This document shows, piece after piece, positions 1 to 8,719 of a DNA stretch of 64,000 nt. Source of the stretch: Fervidibacillus halotolerans (GTDB taxonomy: Bacteria; Bacillota; Bacilli; Bacillales; Caldibacillaceae); NCBI RefSeq assembly GCF_026547205.1, contig NZ_CP106877.1:2506771-2570770 (forward strand). Direction: 5' to 3'. How positions within the stretch are numbered: the first letter of the stretch is position 1; the number at the start of each line of letters is the position of its first letter. Below the pieces are notes generated by a model. The model had not been told where the DNA came from. It ran no database searches and saw only the letters and a list, made by a program, of their open reading frames with translations. A program made the translations under genes and the position numbers.

Positions 1-562
1 CAGCCAAATCATCATACGTATAGTTACCACTTTCTAATTTTGCCGCATCTTCCTCGCTCAAGATATCGCTACGGTAATACAATAAACCGAGGTCAGGGAA
101 GAAAGGCAATGTATATTGTTTCCCTTTATAGTTCCCAGATGCCATAGAACCAGCGTTATAATCTCCTTTATTCAAACCTGCATCATTCATAAACGTGTCG
201 ATCGGTTCCAAATACCCTGCACCGGCAAATTCACCAGCCCATACAACGTCTAAGGAAAGAACATCGTATTCATCGGAACCGCTCGATAAAGAAGTCAACA
301 ATTGGTCATGCATTTGACCCGAGTCATTCGTCATAACTTCCCATTCGACTTTATATTGATCTTGACTGTTGTTAAATGCATCGATTACTGCTTGCGTTGC
401 TGGAGTATTATCGTTTTGAGCGGCGAATTTAATGACGGTTGGTTCAGATGTTTCGTCCGTTCCTCCTTCGTCGCTACCACTTTCATCCCCATTACCTGAA
501 CAAGCAGCTAATAGAAAAAGAGCTAAAGAAAAAACCAAAAAACGACTTAACCATTTTTTCAT
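1..562 (-). CDS. ABC transporter sugar-type substrate-binding lipoprotein (C-terminus beyond window edge)
   Basis: The protein begins with a lipoprotein signal: MKKW, a hydrophobic stretch, then the lipobox LLAAC followed by a Gly/Ser/Glu-rich linker. The visible 187 residues continue with a family 1 solute-binding fold (IKFAAQNDNTPATQAVIDAF, then an SSGSDEYDVLSLDVVWAGEF segment) typical of carbohydrate ABC transporters. It would be tethered outside the membrane and deliver a sugar to permeases encoded to the left of the window. The ATG at 562 follows a GGGGGTT-like ribosome site. A perfect cre site lies just upstream and a divergent AraC regulator is next door, which fits a carbon-source operon. 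The substrate cannot be inferred. Confidence 0.88.
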   Translation of the reverse strand, partial: MKKWLSRFLVFSLALFLLAACSGNGDESGSDEGGTDETSEPTVIKFAAQNDNTPATQAVIDAFNNSQDQYKVEWEVMTNDSGQMHDQLLTSLSSGSDEYDVLSLDVVWAGEFAGAGYLEPIDTFMNDAGLNKGDYNAGSMASGNYKGKQYTLPFFPDLGLLYYRSDILSEEDAAKLESGNYTYDDLA

Positions 563-603
563 TTTTTTAACCCCCTTATGGTTTTATATGTTGAATAATA
601 TAC

Positions 604-617
604 TGAAATCGCTTACA
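604..617. promoter_or_regulatory. cre site (CcpA operator)
   Basis: TGAAATCGCTTACA matches the consensus TGWAANCGNTNWCA at every defined position on both strands. It lies in the 111 bp gap between the divergent sugar-binding lipoprotein and AraC genes, so CcpA-mediated catabolite control of one or both is inferred. Confidence 0.75.
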
Positions 618-673
618 ATTATATTAAAAATTTTATATATTTGTTAAAATTTTTATTAAAGTAGGTGGGCCCT

Positions 674-1414
674 TTGGATCAAAAATTACAGCAGGCAATC
701 ATTCGACAATTTTACAAAGCAAGAATTGAAAATCGGCAAAATGAATTTTTCCACCCTCCTTTCCAATTGGAAGAAAAATTAGTAAATGCCATTCAATTAG
801 GGAATACGGAGGAAGCGATTGCTGCTTTAAAAGAAATTAACAAACTGGAACGGGCGAAGTTAGCTGCCCATGAAGTCCGTTCTGTAAAAAATTCCCTAAT
901 CGCCTCCTGTACCCTTTTTACAAGAGCGATTATCCGCGGCGGTGTTCACCCGGAAATCGCCTATAATTTAAGTGATGTATTGATTCGAAAAATCGAGCAG
1001 TTAAATGATGTGGATCAGTTAAATCAATTTGAAATCGATATGGTGTACAGTTTTATCCATACGTTAAAAAGTGAACAAACACCAAACTACAAAAGTATTG
1101 TTAACAAAACAATTGCATATATTCATGAGAATATTTTAAAAGATTTATCTTTACAAACCATTGCTGAAGAGCTATATGTCAGTCCGAGCTACTTATCCAC
1201 AACTTTTAAAAAGGAAACGGGAACCACCTTAACGGATTATATTAACCGGAAGCGAATGGAGGAATCAAAATATTTTTTATTGCATACCGATCTTTCGATT
1301 TCCGATATTGCCCATTTATTCCATTTTTGCAATCAAAGCTATTATACGAACTTATTTAAAAAAATAACTGGAATGACACCGAAACAGTTTAAAGAATTCA
1401 ATGGCGTTTTATAA
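674..1414 (+). CDS. AraC family transcriptional regulator
   Basis: The last ~100 residues form the double helix-turn-helix AraC domain (YIHENILKDLSLQTIAEEL, YVSPSYLSTTFKKETGTTLT, then ISDIAHLFHFCNQSYYTNLF). The N-terminal ~145 residues are mostly helical and match no sensor family I recognise; there is no clear cupin or receiver domain. I chose the TTG at 674 because AGGTGG lies 6 nt upstream; a GTG at 665 overlaps that ribosome site. The gene is divergent from the sugar-binding lipoprotein and probably regulates that transporter. The effector is unknown. Confidence 0.82.
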   Translation: MDQKLQQAIIRQFYKARIENRQNEFFHPPFQLEEKLVNAIQLGNTEEAIAALKEINKLERAKLAAHEVRSVKNSLIASCTLFTRAIIRGGVHPEIAYNLSDVLIRKIEQLNDVDQLNQFEIDMVYSFIHTLKSEQTPNYKSIVNKTIAYIHENILKDLSLQTIAEELYVSPSYLSTTFKKETGTTLTDYINRKRMEESKYFLLHTDLSISDIAHLFHFCNQSYYTNLFKKITGMTPKQFKEFNGVL

Positions 1415-1458
1415 TTATATTAATAAAATTCATCAGACGAATCGAAATTTCCATTTCA

Positions 1459-1486
1459 TTGTAGATTATGAAATAATTGATATAAT
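1459..1486 (+). promoter_or_regulatory. Probable sigma-A promoter of pdxK
   Basis: TTGTAG at 1459-1464 and TATAAT at 1481-1486 are separated by 16 bp, 59 bp upstream of the pdxK start. The -10 is perfect and the -35 is moderate. Confidence 0.5.
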
Positions 1487-1544
1487 AATGGTAATTGGAA
1501 CAAACATCTGATCAAGCTTTGCCTTGATTTAAGGGGGATTTACA

Positions 1545-2384
1545 TTGGTACTGAAAAAAACATTAACGTTAGCTGGTAGCGACACAAGTGGTGGAGCAGG
1601 CATTCAAGCTGATTTGAAAACTTTTCAAGAATATGGAGTATACGGAATGACCGCCCTAACCTCCATTGTAACAATGGATCCAAACAATGGGTGGAAGCAT
1701 AACGTTTTCCCAATCGAAACGAACGCAGTGGATGCCCAATTAGAAACGGCCTTTTCCACTGGAATTGACGCAATGAAAACCGGTATGCTTGGCACGGTGG
1801 AAATCGTTGAACTCGGAGCCAAATATATCGATCAATACCATTTGAAAAACGTTGTCATCGATCCGGTGATGGTCTGCAAAGGGGAAGATGAAGTTTTATT
1901 ACCCGAAACGGTCGATGCATCGAGGGAATTGCTTATACCTCGATCCCTCGTTACAACGCCAAACCTTTTTGAAGCGTGGCAACTATCGAAAATCGGTCCA
2001 ATTAAAACCGTCGATGATATGAAAAAGGCAGCGGAAAAAATTTTCGATTTAGGTGCCAAACATGTGGTGATTAAAGGAGGAAAACAACTTCCCCACGAAA
2101 AGGCAATCGATTTATTTTTCGATGGTAAAGAGTTTGTCATTCTTGAAACGGAAAAAATTGAAACGACATATAACCATGGGGCTGGTTGTACTTTTGCTGC
2201 AGCGATTACCGCAAATTTGGCCCTCGGAAAATCCGTCCTTGACTCGGTCGTCCATGCAAAACAATTTGTTTCAGCAGCGATTAAAAACGGTTGGAGATTA
2301 AATCAATTCGTTGGACCGGTTATGCATGGCGCCTTCAATCGTTTCCAAGGGGAAAATCCGGAAGTAAAACTGATTTCCCAATAA
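1545..2384 (+). CDS. pdxK: Pyridoxal/pyridoxine kinase of the ThiD type
   Basis: The enzyme phosphorylates B6 vitamers (pyridoxal, pyridoxine, pyridoxamine) with ATP in the salvage of pyridoxal phosphate. The sequence follows the Bacillus PdxK pattern throughout: LAGSDTSGGAGIQADLKTF near the N-terminus, YGMTALTSIVTMDPNN, VVIDPVMVCKG, TPNLFEAWQLS, and the C-terminal NHGAGCTFAAA anion-hole motif with the catalytic Cys typical of this ThiD-like kinase. At 279 residues it is slightly longer than the usual ~271. The TTG start has AAGGGGG 7 nt upstream. The gene is monocistronic, with a promoter before it and a terminator after it. An alternative hydroxymethylpyrimidine kinase role is less likely given the PdxK-specific resemblance. 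Confidence 0.9.
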   Translation: MVLKKTLTLAGSDTSGGAGIQADLKTFQEYGVYGMTALTSIVTMDPNNGWKHNVFPIETNAVDAQLETAFSTGIDAMKTGMLGTVEIVELGAKYIDQYHLKNVVIDPVMVCKGEDEVLLPETVDASRELLIPRSLVTTPNLFEAWQLSKIGPIKTVDDMKKAAEKIFDLGAKHVVIKGGKQLPHEKAIDLFFDGKEFVILETEKIETTYNHGAGCTFAAAITANLALGKSVLDSVVHAKQFVSAAIKNGWRLNQFVGPVMHGAFNRFQGENPEVKLISQ

Positions 2385-2417
2385 AGGATTGATTTCATAA
2401 ATAATGATTTCCTCCCA

Positions 2418-2447
2418 CAGGTGTTCTCCTTATGAACACCTGTTTTT
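2418..2447 (+). terminator. Rho-independent terminator after pdxK
   Basis: The perfect 9-bp inverted repeat CAGGTGTTC / GAACACCTG has a 7-nt loop and is followed by TTTTT. Confidence 0.85.
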
Positions 2448-2556
2448 CCTTTCCTTCGAATTATTATCTCTATGTTTGATCGAAACTTTCTTCATTTCTC
2501 ATTTTTTAGTAAACTATTAATAATAAACCGACTAACGATTCAGGGGGATTGGCTGA

Positions 2557-2904
2557 ATGCAATTGATCGATAAAACCATCGTGCAAAACTATATAGATTC
2601 CTTTGCCAACAAGGAGATTTTTATCCATTTAGAAACGACAAACGGTGCCTATGCTTCCCATAAAGACGAATCCTTTCTTAATGCAGGGGCGTTTATTCGA
2701 AACGCAAAGATTCGCTTTTCCCTAGGGAAAATTACTGGAGAAGGACCGTATCGAATCGGATTAAAGCTTGATTCAGGGTGGGTTTATGGAGAGGGACTTA
2801 CCCATTTTGAACGGGATGAAAAGGGGAGGTTATTAATGGCAGGATTAAATTCAAAAGGACAGTTGGCGATCGCCCTTGAATTAAGCGAAACACCTTTTGA
2901 TTAA
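2557..2904 (+). CDS. yojF: YojF family protein (DUF1806)
   Basis: This is a 115-residue soluble protein of the DUF1806/YojF family (MQLIDKTIVQNYIDSFANKE, then the glycine-rich centre KITGEGPYRIGLKLDSGWVY). The ATG has GGGGG 11 nt upstream. It sits 35 bp before bshB2 in the same orientation, the same pairing as yojF-yojG in B. subtilis, so a role linked to bacillithiol metabolism is inferred from context. No catalytic motif is visible. Confidence 0.8.
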   Translation: MQLIDKTIVQNYIDSFANKEIFIHLETTNGAYASHKDESFLNAGAFIRNAKIRFSLGKITGEGPYRIGLKLDSGWVYGEGLTHFERDEKGRLLMAGLNSKGQLAIALELSETPFD

Positions 2905-2939
2905 TTGAACGAATCTTAATTTGGAAAGGGGTAAAATTG

Positions 2940-3611
2940 ATGGAAAAGGAAAGACACGTACTTGTCGTATTTCCCCATCCGGATGATGAAGCTTTCGGAG
3001 TTTCGGGAACGATCGCTTATCACGTTCAAAAGGGAACACCGGTAACTTATGCTTGCTTAACTTTAGGAGAAATGGGGCGTAACCTCGGGAATCCTCCCTT
3101 TGCCACGAGGGAATCCTTGGCAACAATCCGTAAAAAAGAACTAATGGCGTCTGCAAAAGCATTAGGAATCCAAGATTTAAGGATGCTCGGATTTCGCGAT
3201 AAAACGATCGAATTTGAAGATGAAAAAACATTAACCGACTTGATTTACAAAATGATCCTTGAACTGAACCCGTCACTTGTCATTACTTTCTATCCAGGGT
3301 ATTCGGTTCATCCTGATCATGATGCAACAGGGCGGGCTGTCGTCTCAGCAGTTGGACGTCTACCGAAGGAATTGCGTCCAAAACTGTACTGCGTCGCTTT
3401 TTCCAACAATTGTGAAAAGGAATTGGGAAGCCCAGATGTCATTATCGACGTATCGGCGTTTGCTGAACAAAAACTTGCAACAATTCGAGCCCACAAAACG
3501 CAAACAGCTCTTTTTTACGATGAGTTCTCAAAAAAATTGAATAAAAAGGATCCCGATGCTTTCAAATGGTTACATTACGAACGGTTTTGGTCTTATAAAT
3601 GGACTGATTGA
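2940..3611 (+). CDS. bshB2: Bacillithiol biosynthesis deacetylase BshB2
   Basis: This LmbE/PIG-L family zinc deacetylase removes the acetyl group from N-acetylglucosaminyl-malate, the second step of bacillithiol synthesis. Key motifs are PHPDDEAFGVSG near residue 12 (the His and Asp-Asp metal and catalytic residues) and SVHPDHDATGRAV around residue 121. At 223 residues the length is normal. I chose the ATG at 2940 with GAAAGGGG 8 nt upstream. A TTG immediately before is in frame but less well placed. The gene is the second of a yojF-bshB2 operon. Confidence 0.9.
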   Translation: MEKERHVLVVFPHPDDEAFGVSGTIAYHVQKGTPVTYACLTLGEMGRNLGNPPFATRESLATIRKKELMASAKALGIQDLRMLGFRDKTIEFEDEKTLTDLIYKMILELNPSLVITFYPGYSVHPDHDATGRAVVSAVGRLPKELRPKLYCVAFSNNCEKELGSPDVIIDVSAFAEQKLATIRAHKTQTALFYDEFSKKLNKKDPDAFKWLHYERFWSYKWTD

Positions 3612-3790
3612 CTCTCCCCCAGAAATGGGAGCTTCCCAAAATTTGAACAAAAACGATAACCATACTGAAAAGGAAGATAAGGACTCGTCTCGGTGAAAAC
3701 CGATCTTAACCGATACGGGGTAGTTAACTAAAGTAAAACGATCGACCTTTTTCAAATCATATTTTTACTATATACATATTGAAGAACAAC

Positions 3791-3821
3791 AAAAACCCCA
3801 GCTTCAAATTGAAACTGGGGG
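3791..3821 (-). terminator. Terminator between convergent bshB2 and M42 peptidase genes
   Basis: Read on the minus strand, CCCCAGTTTC and its complement GAAGCTGGGG form a stem (one bulged base) around a short loop, followed by TTTTTG. It ends the minus-strand peptidase transcript and may also serve bshB2. Confidence 0.8.
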
Positions 3822-3834
3822 TAAAATATTTTAC

Positions 3835-4884
3835 TCAATCAACCATATCGGATAAGAGATAATAATACAATAGTTGCTCCGTTTGTTCGAGGGAAGATTT
3901 ATGCGTTCTTTCAAAGGCGTGGGATGAATCGATTCCCGGGCCGACTAAACCGTGGATAATATCATAACCACTTCTAATGGCTGCTGATGCATCGGATCCG
4001 TAATAAGGATAAATATCTAGCTTATATTCAATCCCATTTTTTTCAGCAATTTCAACGAGATGCTTCCGAAGGCCGTAATGGTACGGACCGCTTGCATCCT
4101 TCACACATATGGATACGGTATATTCATCGGTGGATTGTCCATCTCCCATCGCTCCCATATCGACCGCTAAATATTCTACGGTCTCAGGAGGAATATTTGA
4201 ATTACCTCCGTAACCAATTTCTTCATTATTAGAAATCAGAAAATGGGTCGTAAAGGGGAGACGAACGTTATTTTTTACCAATTGTTCAATGAGTGCCATC
4301 AATATTCCGACACTAGCTTTATCATCGAGATGACGGGATTTAATAAAACCGGAGTCGGTAATTTCGATGCGGGGGTCAAAGGAAACGAAATCTCCCACTT
4401 CGATTCCAAGGGCTCGTACATCCTCAGCATTTTCCACCTTTTCATCGATGCGGACTTCCATATTTGTTTGGTTTCGTTCCGCTGTCTTTGCATCTTTATA
4501 CACATGAACCGATTGTTGGTGCATAAGAATTGTACCGGTATAAACTTTCCCGGATCTCGTTTCAATTTGACAATATTCCCCTTCGATCGAGTTCCAAGCA
4601 AAACCACCGATTAAGTCTAAACGGAGTCGACCATTCCCTTTAATTTCCTTAACCATCGCCCCTAAAGTGTCCACGTGGGCGGTTAGCATACGATGTTTCT
4701 CGTCATTTTCTCCTTTGATGGTAGCAATGAGTCCACCTTTTCGATTACGTACCGTTTGCACGCCAAGGTTTTGGAAAAATTCCTCTACAAACATGATGAC
4801 CTTTCCTGTATTTCCTGTCGGACTCGGTATGGAAACGAGTGACTGAATTAGTTCCATCGTCTTTTCACTATTCGGTTGATACAT
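3835..4884 (-). CDS. M42 family metallopeptidase (glutamyl/deblocking aminopeptidase type)
   Basis: This cytoplasmic dinuclear-metal aminopeptidase belongs to the tetrahedral (TET/PepA/YsdC) family. Metal ligands are recognisable: His in LTAHVDTLG (about residue 70), Asp in SRHLDDKAS, Glu-Glu in ISNNEEIGYGG and Asp in AVDMGAM, with a C-terminal DSSHAFERTH segment. I chose the ATG whose ribosome site GGAGG lies 8 nt upstream; an upstream in-frame TTG overlaps that site and would add five residues. It is a single gene, convergent with bshB2. The exact peptide preference cannot be read from sequence. Confidence 0.88.
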   Translation of the reverse strand: MYQPNSEKTMELIQSLVSIPSPTGNTGKVIMFVEEFFQNLGVQTVRNRKGGLIATIKGENDEKHRMLTAHVDTLGAMVKEIKGNGRLRLDLIGGFAWNSIEGEYCQIETRSGKVYTGTILMHQQSVHVYKDAKTAERNQTNMEVRIDEKVENAEDVRALGIEVGDFVSFDPRIEITDSGFIKSRHLDDKASVGILMALIEQLVKNNVRLPFTTHFLISNNEEIGYGGNSNIPPETVEYLAVDMGAMGDGQSTDEYTVSICVKDASGPYHYGLRKHLVEIAEKNGIEYKLDIYPYYGSDASAAIRSGYDIIHGLVGPGIDSSHAFERTHKSSLEQTEQLLYYYLLSDMVD

Positions 4885-5040
4885 AATCAAAACCTCCAAA
4901 TTAAATCATTCATATGATCTATCTTCATTTAATCATAATTCGACTGAACAATCATTGATTTATGTATAAAAAGAAATTTTTTCTTTTTTATTTTTTCTTT
5001 TATAATAGATATTAGATGTTTGCATTCGAAAGGAGCCATT

Positions 5041-6393
5041 ATGAAAAGGACAAAATCATTACCAACCATTCTAACATTTTTAACACCTTCACTGATCGGA
5101 GTGTTTTTATTCATGTTTCCAATCAGTGTTGATGGTCAAATTACGATTCCTATTGCCATATTTTCTCAATCATTGCAAACCTTTTTGTACGGATTGATTC
5201 CAAGTATTATGTTAATTTTTATTACGATTACTTTCGTCGGTACCCTCATTGGGAAAATCTGGTCCCCAAATTGGATGGTTCAGTCATCTTTTTGGAATAA
5301 TTTATTCAATGTTTCACATATTTGGGTCCTCATTCGAGCAATCGCCGTCCTATTCGCTTACGCAACGTATTTCCGTATAGGACCTGAAGCGATTTGGTCT
5401 GAAAATACAGGAGGTTTACTGCTTAATGATGAAGGTCTTTTATCGACTCTTTTTTCCGTTTTTTTCTTCGCAGGATTATTTTTACCCTTATTATTAAATT
5501 TCGGTTTACTTGAGTTTTTCGGCTCCCTATTAACAAAGGTAATGCGACCGTTGTTTAAGCTGCCCGGTCGTTCATCCATCGACGCCCTAGCATCGTGGAT
5601 CGGAGACGGGACGATCGGAGTTTTGCTAACGAGTAAACAGTACGAAAGCGGTTTTTACACAAAAAAGGAAGCAGCCACAATTGGTACTACCTTTTCCGTC
5701 GTATCGATTACTTTTAGCCTCGTTGTCATATCAACTGTCGGGCTCGAAGATTTGTTTGTTCCCTTTTACTTAACCGTTCTGTTTGCTGGGCTTGTCGCTG
5801 CAATCATTATGCCGAGAATCCCCCCTTTATCGAAAAAACCGAACACGTACGTAAATGGAAAAAAGGCCGATCATATGGAAGAGATTCCAAAGGGATATAC
5901 ACCCCTTCGTTGGGGATGGGAATGTGCGCTAAAACAAGCAGAAAAAAATAAAGGAATAAAAGCATATTTTGTTGAAGGTGGAAAAAATATTTTAGACATG
6001 TGGCTCGGTGTCGTACCGGTCGTTATGGCCATCGGAACCATCGCTTTAATGATTGCGGAATACACACCCTTTTTTCAATGGATCGGTTTACCTTTTATTC
6101 CAATTTTAGAAGTCTTGCAAGTACCCGAAGCAGAGGCGGCGTCTGAAACGATGCTCATTGGCTTTACCGATATGTTTCTCCCTTCAATTATCGGAAGTGG
6201 GATTGAAAGCGAAATGACGAGATTTATTATCGCTTCCCTTTCCGTCACTCAATTAATTTATTTATCAGAAGTTGGGGGCTTGCTACTCGGTTCGAAAGTG
6301 CCAGTTCAATTTAAAGATCTCGTAATTATTTTCTTGGAAAGAACATTGATTACCTTACCTGTGATCGTCCTCATTTCCCATTTCCTATTTTAA
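5041..6393 (+). CDS. YjiH family membrane protein with nucleoside-recognition (gate) domain
   Basis: This 450-residue polytopic membrane protein has about ten hydrophobic segments. It starts MKRTKSLPTILTFLTPSLIG and contains a gate-domain-like region around LPGRSSIDALASWIGDGTIG, repeated near GFTDMFLPSIIGSGIESEM. Gate domains occur in nucleoside transporters and in sporulation proteins such as SpoVV and SpmA/B, but the function of YjiH members is not established. The ATG follows AAGGAG at 6 nt. It is monocistronic, between divergent and convergent neighbours. Confidence 0.8.
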   Translation: MKRTKSLPTILTFLTPSLIGVFLFMFPISVDGQITIPIAIFSQSLQTFLYGLIPSIMLIFITITFVGTLIGKIWSPNWMVQSSFWNNLFNVSHIWVLIRAIAVLFAYATYFRIGPEAIWSENTGGLLLNDEGLLSTLFSVFFFAGLFLPLLLNFGLLEFFGSLLTKVMRPLFKLPGRSSIDALASWIGDGTIGVLLTSKQYESGFYTKKEAATIGTTFSVVSITFSLVVISTVGLEDLFVPFYLTVLFAGLVAAIIMPRIPPLSKKPNTYVNGKKADHMEEIPKGYTPLRWGWECALKQAEKNKGIKAYFVEGGKNILDMWLGVVPVVMAIGTIALMIAEYTPFFQWIGLPFIPILEVLQVPEAEAASETMLIGFTDMFLPSIIGSGIESEMTRFIIASLSVTQLIYLSEVGGLLLGSKVPVQFKDLVIIFLERTLITLPVIVLISHFLF

Positions 6394-6400
6394 TTAAACA

Positions 6401-6434
6401 GGGTACATATCCAGTTTTACATATGCACCCTTTC
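6401..6434. terminator. Likely bidirectional terminator
   Basis: GGGTACATAT and ATATGCACCC pair with one mismatch across a 10-nt loop and are followed by TTTCCCCTTT. It sits between two convergent genes. Confidence 0.6.
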
Positions 6435-6438
6435 CCCT

Positions 6439-6789
6439 TTACAATGAATACTGCTTAAGAAGGCTTTCTAATTTCATTGCAAGGGAAATATTTCCCTTTA
6501 TTTTTAACTTCCCGGTCATATAAGCAGTCATTCCCTTCAATTTTCCTGTTAAAAACGACGGGAAATCACTTTCTTTCATTTCCAATACGACATCCGCCCT
6601 TCTTTCCACTCCTTCTGACCATTTTGCTACGCCGTTTTCAAAGGACAATTGGTAAATTTCCGTCTGTTCCTTCCCTTGAAGTTCGAATTGATAGACCCCT
6701 TTTAAATCTGAAAAAGGTTTTGGGTTATCATTTAATGTTTTTGATATCGTTATCCAAAGATCCTTCATAGACATATTTTCCAAATTCAA
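6439..6789 (-). CDS. SCP2 sterol-binding domain protein
   Basis: This 116-residue soluble protein consists of a single SCP2-like lipid-binding domain (PFSDLKGVYQFELQGKEQ, then DVVLEMKESDFPSFLTGKLK and the C-terminal MTGKLKIKGNISLAMKLES). Bacterial members are thought to bind lipids or fatty-acyl chains; no specific role can be assigned. I chose the TTG at 6789 because AAAGGAGGGG lies about 6 nt upstream. A longer reading to 6828 would place this site inside the gene. Confidence 0.8.
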   Translation of the reverse strand: MNLENMSMKDLWITISKTLNDNPKPFSDLKGVYQFELQGKEQTEIYQLSFENGVAKWSEGVERRADVVLEMKESDFPSFLTGKLKGMTAYMTGKLKIKGNISLAMKLESLLKQYSL

Positions 6790-6958
6790 CCTTTTCCCCT
6801 CCTTTGTTTTGAATGAACAATCATTCATTTTCTTTTACTATACCCTTTCTTTCCTTCAATTTCAAACCGATGGAAAAAAGGGAATCTCCCTTCATAATCG
6901 ATCTTTATTTGATTATCCCTCGACAATAACATCCGTTTTTATTAATATTCGACCATAT

Positions 6959-6998
6959 TAAAAAAGCCTAAGAACGGATTGATTGTTCGTCTTAGGCT
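6959..6998 (-). terminator. Minus-strand terminator
   Basis: AGCCTAAGA and TCTTAGGCT pair around a loop and, on the minus strand, are followed by TTTTTTAAT. It closes the minus-strand unit that begins with the GntR gene at 8693. Confidence 0.8.
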
Positions 6999-7000
6999 CG

Positions 7001-7180
7001 TTATTTTCCGTTTATAAAGAAAGGACCCATATGAAAATTAGAATCGTGATTACTTCCACCAACAAATGATTTTTGAAGTTTTCCATTTTCTATTCTTACC
7101 ATAATGGCAATTTTTTGGATTGGATAGATCATTTGGATACTAATTCGCCCGATTTCGAGATAAAAAAGAAACCTTTCCAT
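7001..7180 (-). CDS. Small hypothetical ORF, 59 residues
   Basis: An open frame starting MERFLFYLEIGRIS and ending GPFFINGK fills the space between the DUF1648 protein gene and the terminator. I do not recognise the family. Its stop codon lies just before the terminator hairpin, which supports it being the last cistron of the GntR unit. No good ribosome site precedes the ATG, and a different frame reads MNQKLWKGFFFISKSGELV over the first third, so a frameshifted remnant is equally possible. Confidence 0.3.
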   Translation of the reverse strand: MERFLFYLEIGRISIQMIYPIQKIAIMVRIENGKLQKSFVGGSNHDSNFHMGPFFINGK

Positions 7181-7209
7181 AATTTTTGATTCATCGGATT
7201 ATCTTCTTT

Positions 7210-8301
7210 TTATACTAACAAGATTGTGATTAAAATGGGGACAGCAACAATCAAAATTAATATGATCCATGCGATCGGTCTCGCAAAGTTAACTGTCCAG
7301 CCTACGCCAAACCGTTTTTCCACCCAAACCGCCGGGTCTTCCGGATTAAAATAAAACTGACCTAATTTCCAATAACGATCATCATCCCGATTCATGAACT
7401 CTTCAGTCCCGCCGTTAACCGATTTTATTCTACTGCCCCCTTGACCTGTTGTTACCGCTAATAAAAGGGCGCCTATAACAATTGATATCGTAATTGCCAT
7501 TGTTATGACAAATAAAATTTGTGAATCAATTGGATATAAGAAGGATATGGGTGGTATGGAAAATATTAAGACGAGAGCCGTAGATGAGACAATCGTAAAT
7601 AGAGACCAACGTTTTCGAAAAATCATGTTTTTTTGGATGGAATCTTTTGGATTAGCCGGATCCGTTTGTTGTTTACTTCTTTCAATTACAATATTGATAA
7701 ATAAAAACAAACCGATTAAAAAAAACTGGATTAACGGAAACAATAGGATCGTTCCAACTGATTTTTCCATCCAATTAACCACTTCTCCATCAAGATTGTA
7801 CTGCATAGGGATTTTCTCAGGGATATCTTCAAACCGGATTAATAGCCATACTGCTGTAGCGATGGTAATGATGAGTGGAATAATAAACCATATATTTGAA
7901 TATGTCTTCTTTTTCTTATAAAATTGAATGTCTACTGCTACTACTTCTTTTTTCTTCTCCTTCCAGTTTTCCTTTTCTTTTAATTGCTTCATTTGTCGGT
8001 GATAACGGTAATACACAAAAAAGGTGAGAATCAAATACATAAAAATGCCTACAGTATACACAATGACGAAACGATCTGTTCCCATTTCCCCTTCGATGAA
8101 AAGAAATAATATAGTGAATACTATGCCTAAGATGAACGATTGGGAAAAATAATGTTTCCGAAAACGGCTGGGAATCGGATGATGATAATAATCGGAAGGG
8201 ATTGATACGCCGAAACTTTCCGTTTTTCTCGTAATGTACGGGGTAATGGAAGCGATAATAACGATTAAAGCGAAAATGATATACAAAGAAAGTTCCATCA
8301 T
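7210..8301 (-). CDS. DUF1648/DUF5808 membrane protein
   Basis: This 363-residue integral membrane protein has at least eight hydrophobic helices. A central segment, IPEKIPMQYNLDGEVVNWME, is the DUF1648 signature. The C-terminal region RDDDRYWKLGQFYFNPEDPA followed by KRFGVGWTVNFARP is the DUF5808 motif. The start has GGAGGAAAATAAAA directly before two ATG codons and lies 2 nt beyond the stop of the GntR gene, so the two are translated from one message. Such proteins pair with YtrA-type GntR repressors in Bacillus and resemble SdpI-like immunity and stress-response membrane proteins. Function is unproven. Confidence 0.82.
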   Translation of the reverse strand: MMELSLYIIFALIVIIASITPYITRKTESFGVSIPSDYYHHPIPSRFRKHYFSQSFILGIVFTILFLFIEGEMGTDRFVIVYTVGIFMYLILTFFVYYRYHRQMKQLKEKENWKEKKKEVVAVDIQFYKKKKTYSNIWFIIPLIITIATAVWLLIRFEDIPEKIPMQYNLDGEVVNWMEKSVGTILLFPLIQFFLIGLFLFINIVIERSKQQTDPANPKDSIQKNMIFRKRWSLFTIVSSTALVLIFSIPPISFLYPIDSQILFVITMAITISIVIGALLLAVTTGQGGSRIKSVNGGTEEFMNRDDDRYWKLGQFYFNPEDPAVWVEKRFGVGWTVNFARPIAWIILILIVAVPILITILLV

Positions 8302-8303
8302 TT

Positions 8304-8693
8304 TTATTTTCCTCCTTTTTCCATTTGTTTAAAAATGGTCTGACATAAGTTGATGAACGCATCTTCCTTCATTCCCCTACAAATCGACTCACCGATGAGG
8401 GGACGTAAATGTTCTTCTAAATTTTTTAAATATTCTTCCGTCAATGTTGGGAATCCTTCCGATTGGATGACAACTCCCCGTTGCCGGTGAATTTGGATAA
8501 ACCCTTCTTGCTTTAATAATTGATAAGCTTTGTTTATCGTATGCATATTGACGCCTAAATCTTGGGCTAACATTCGTACGGAAGGAAGTGGATCCCCCGG
8601 CTTTAATTCTCCCTTTGCGATTCCCTCAATAATTTGATGTTTAATTTGTTTATATATTGGAAAATCCGATTGGAAATCGATCGTTAAAATCAT
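8304..8693 (-). CDS. GntR family transcriptional regulator (YtrA-like)
   Basis: This 129-residue regulator has an N-terminal winged helix (FPIYKQIKHQIIEGIAKGEL, LPSVRMLAQDLGVNMHTINK) and a short helical C-terminus, the size of the YtrA subfamily, which lacks a large effector domain. I chose the ATG nine bases downstream of AGGAG rather than the first ATG, which abuts the ribosome site. It is cotranscribed with the downstream membrane protein. A perfect palindrome 27 bp upstream is the expected autoregulatory operator. Confidence 0.88.
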   Translation of the reverse strand: MILTIDFQSDFPIYKQIKHQIIEGIAKGELKPGDPLPSVRMLAQDLGVNMHTINKAYQLLKQEGFIQIHRQRGVVIQSEGFPTLTEEYLKNLEEHLRPLIGESICRGMKEDAFINLCQTIFKQMEKGGK

Positions 8694-8719
8694 TGTTTTC
8701 ATCTCCTATGACATCTATC

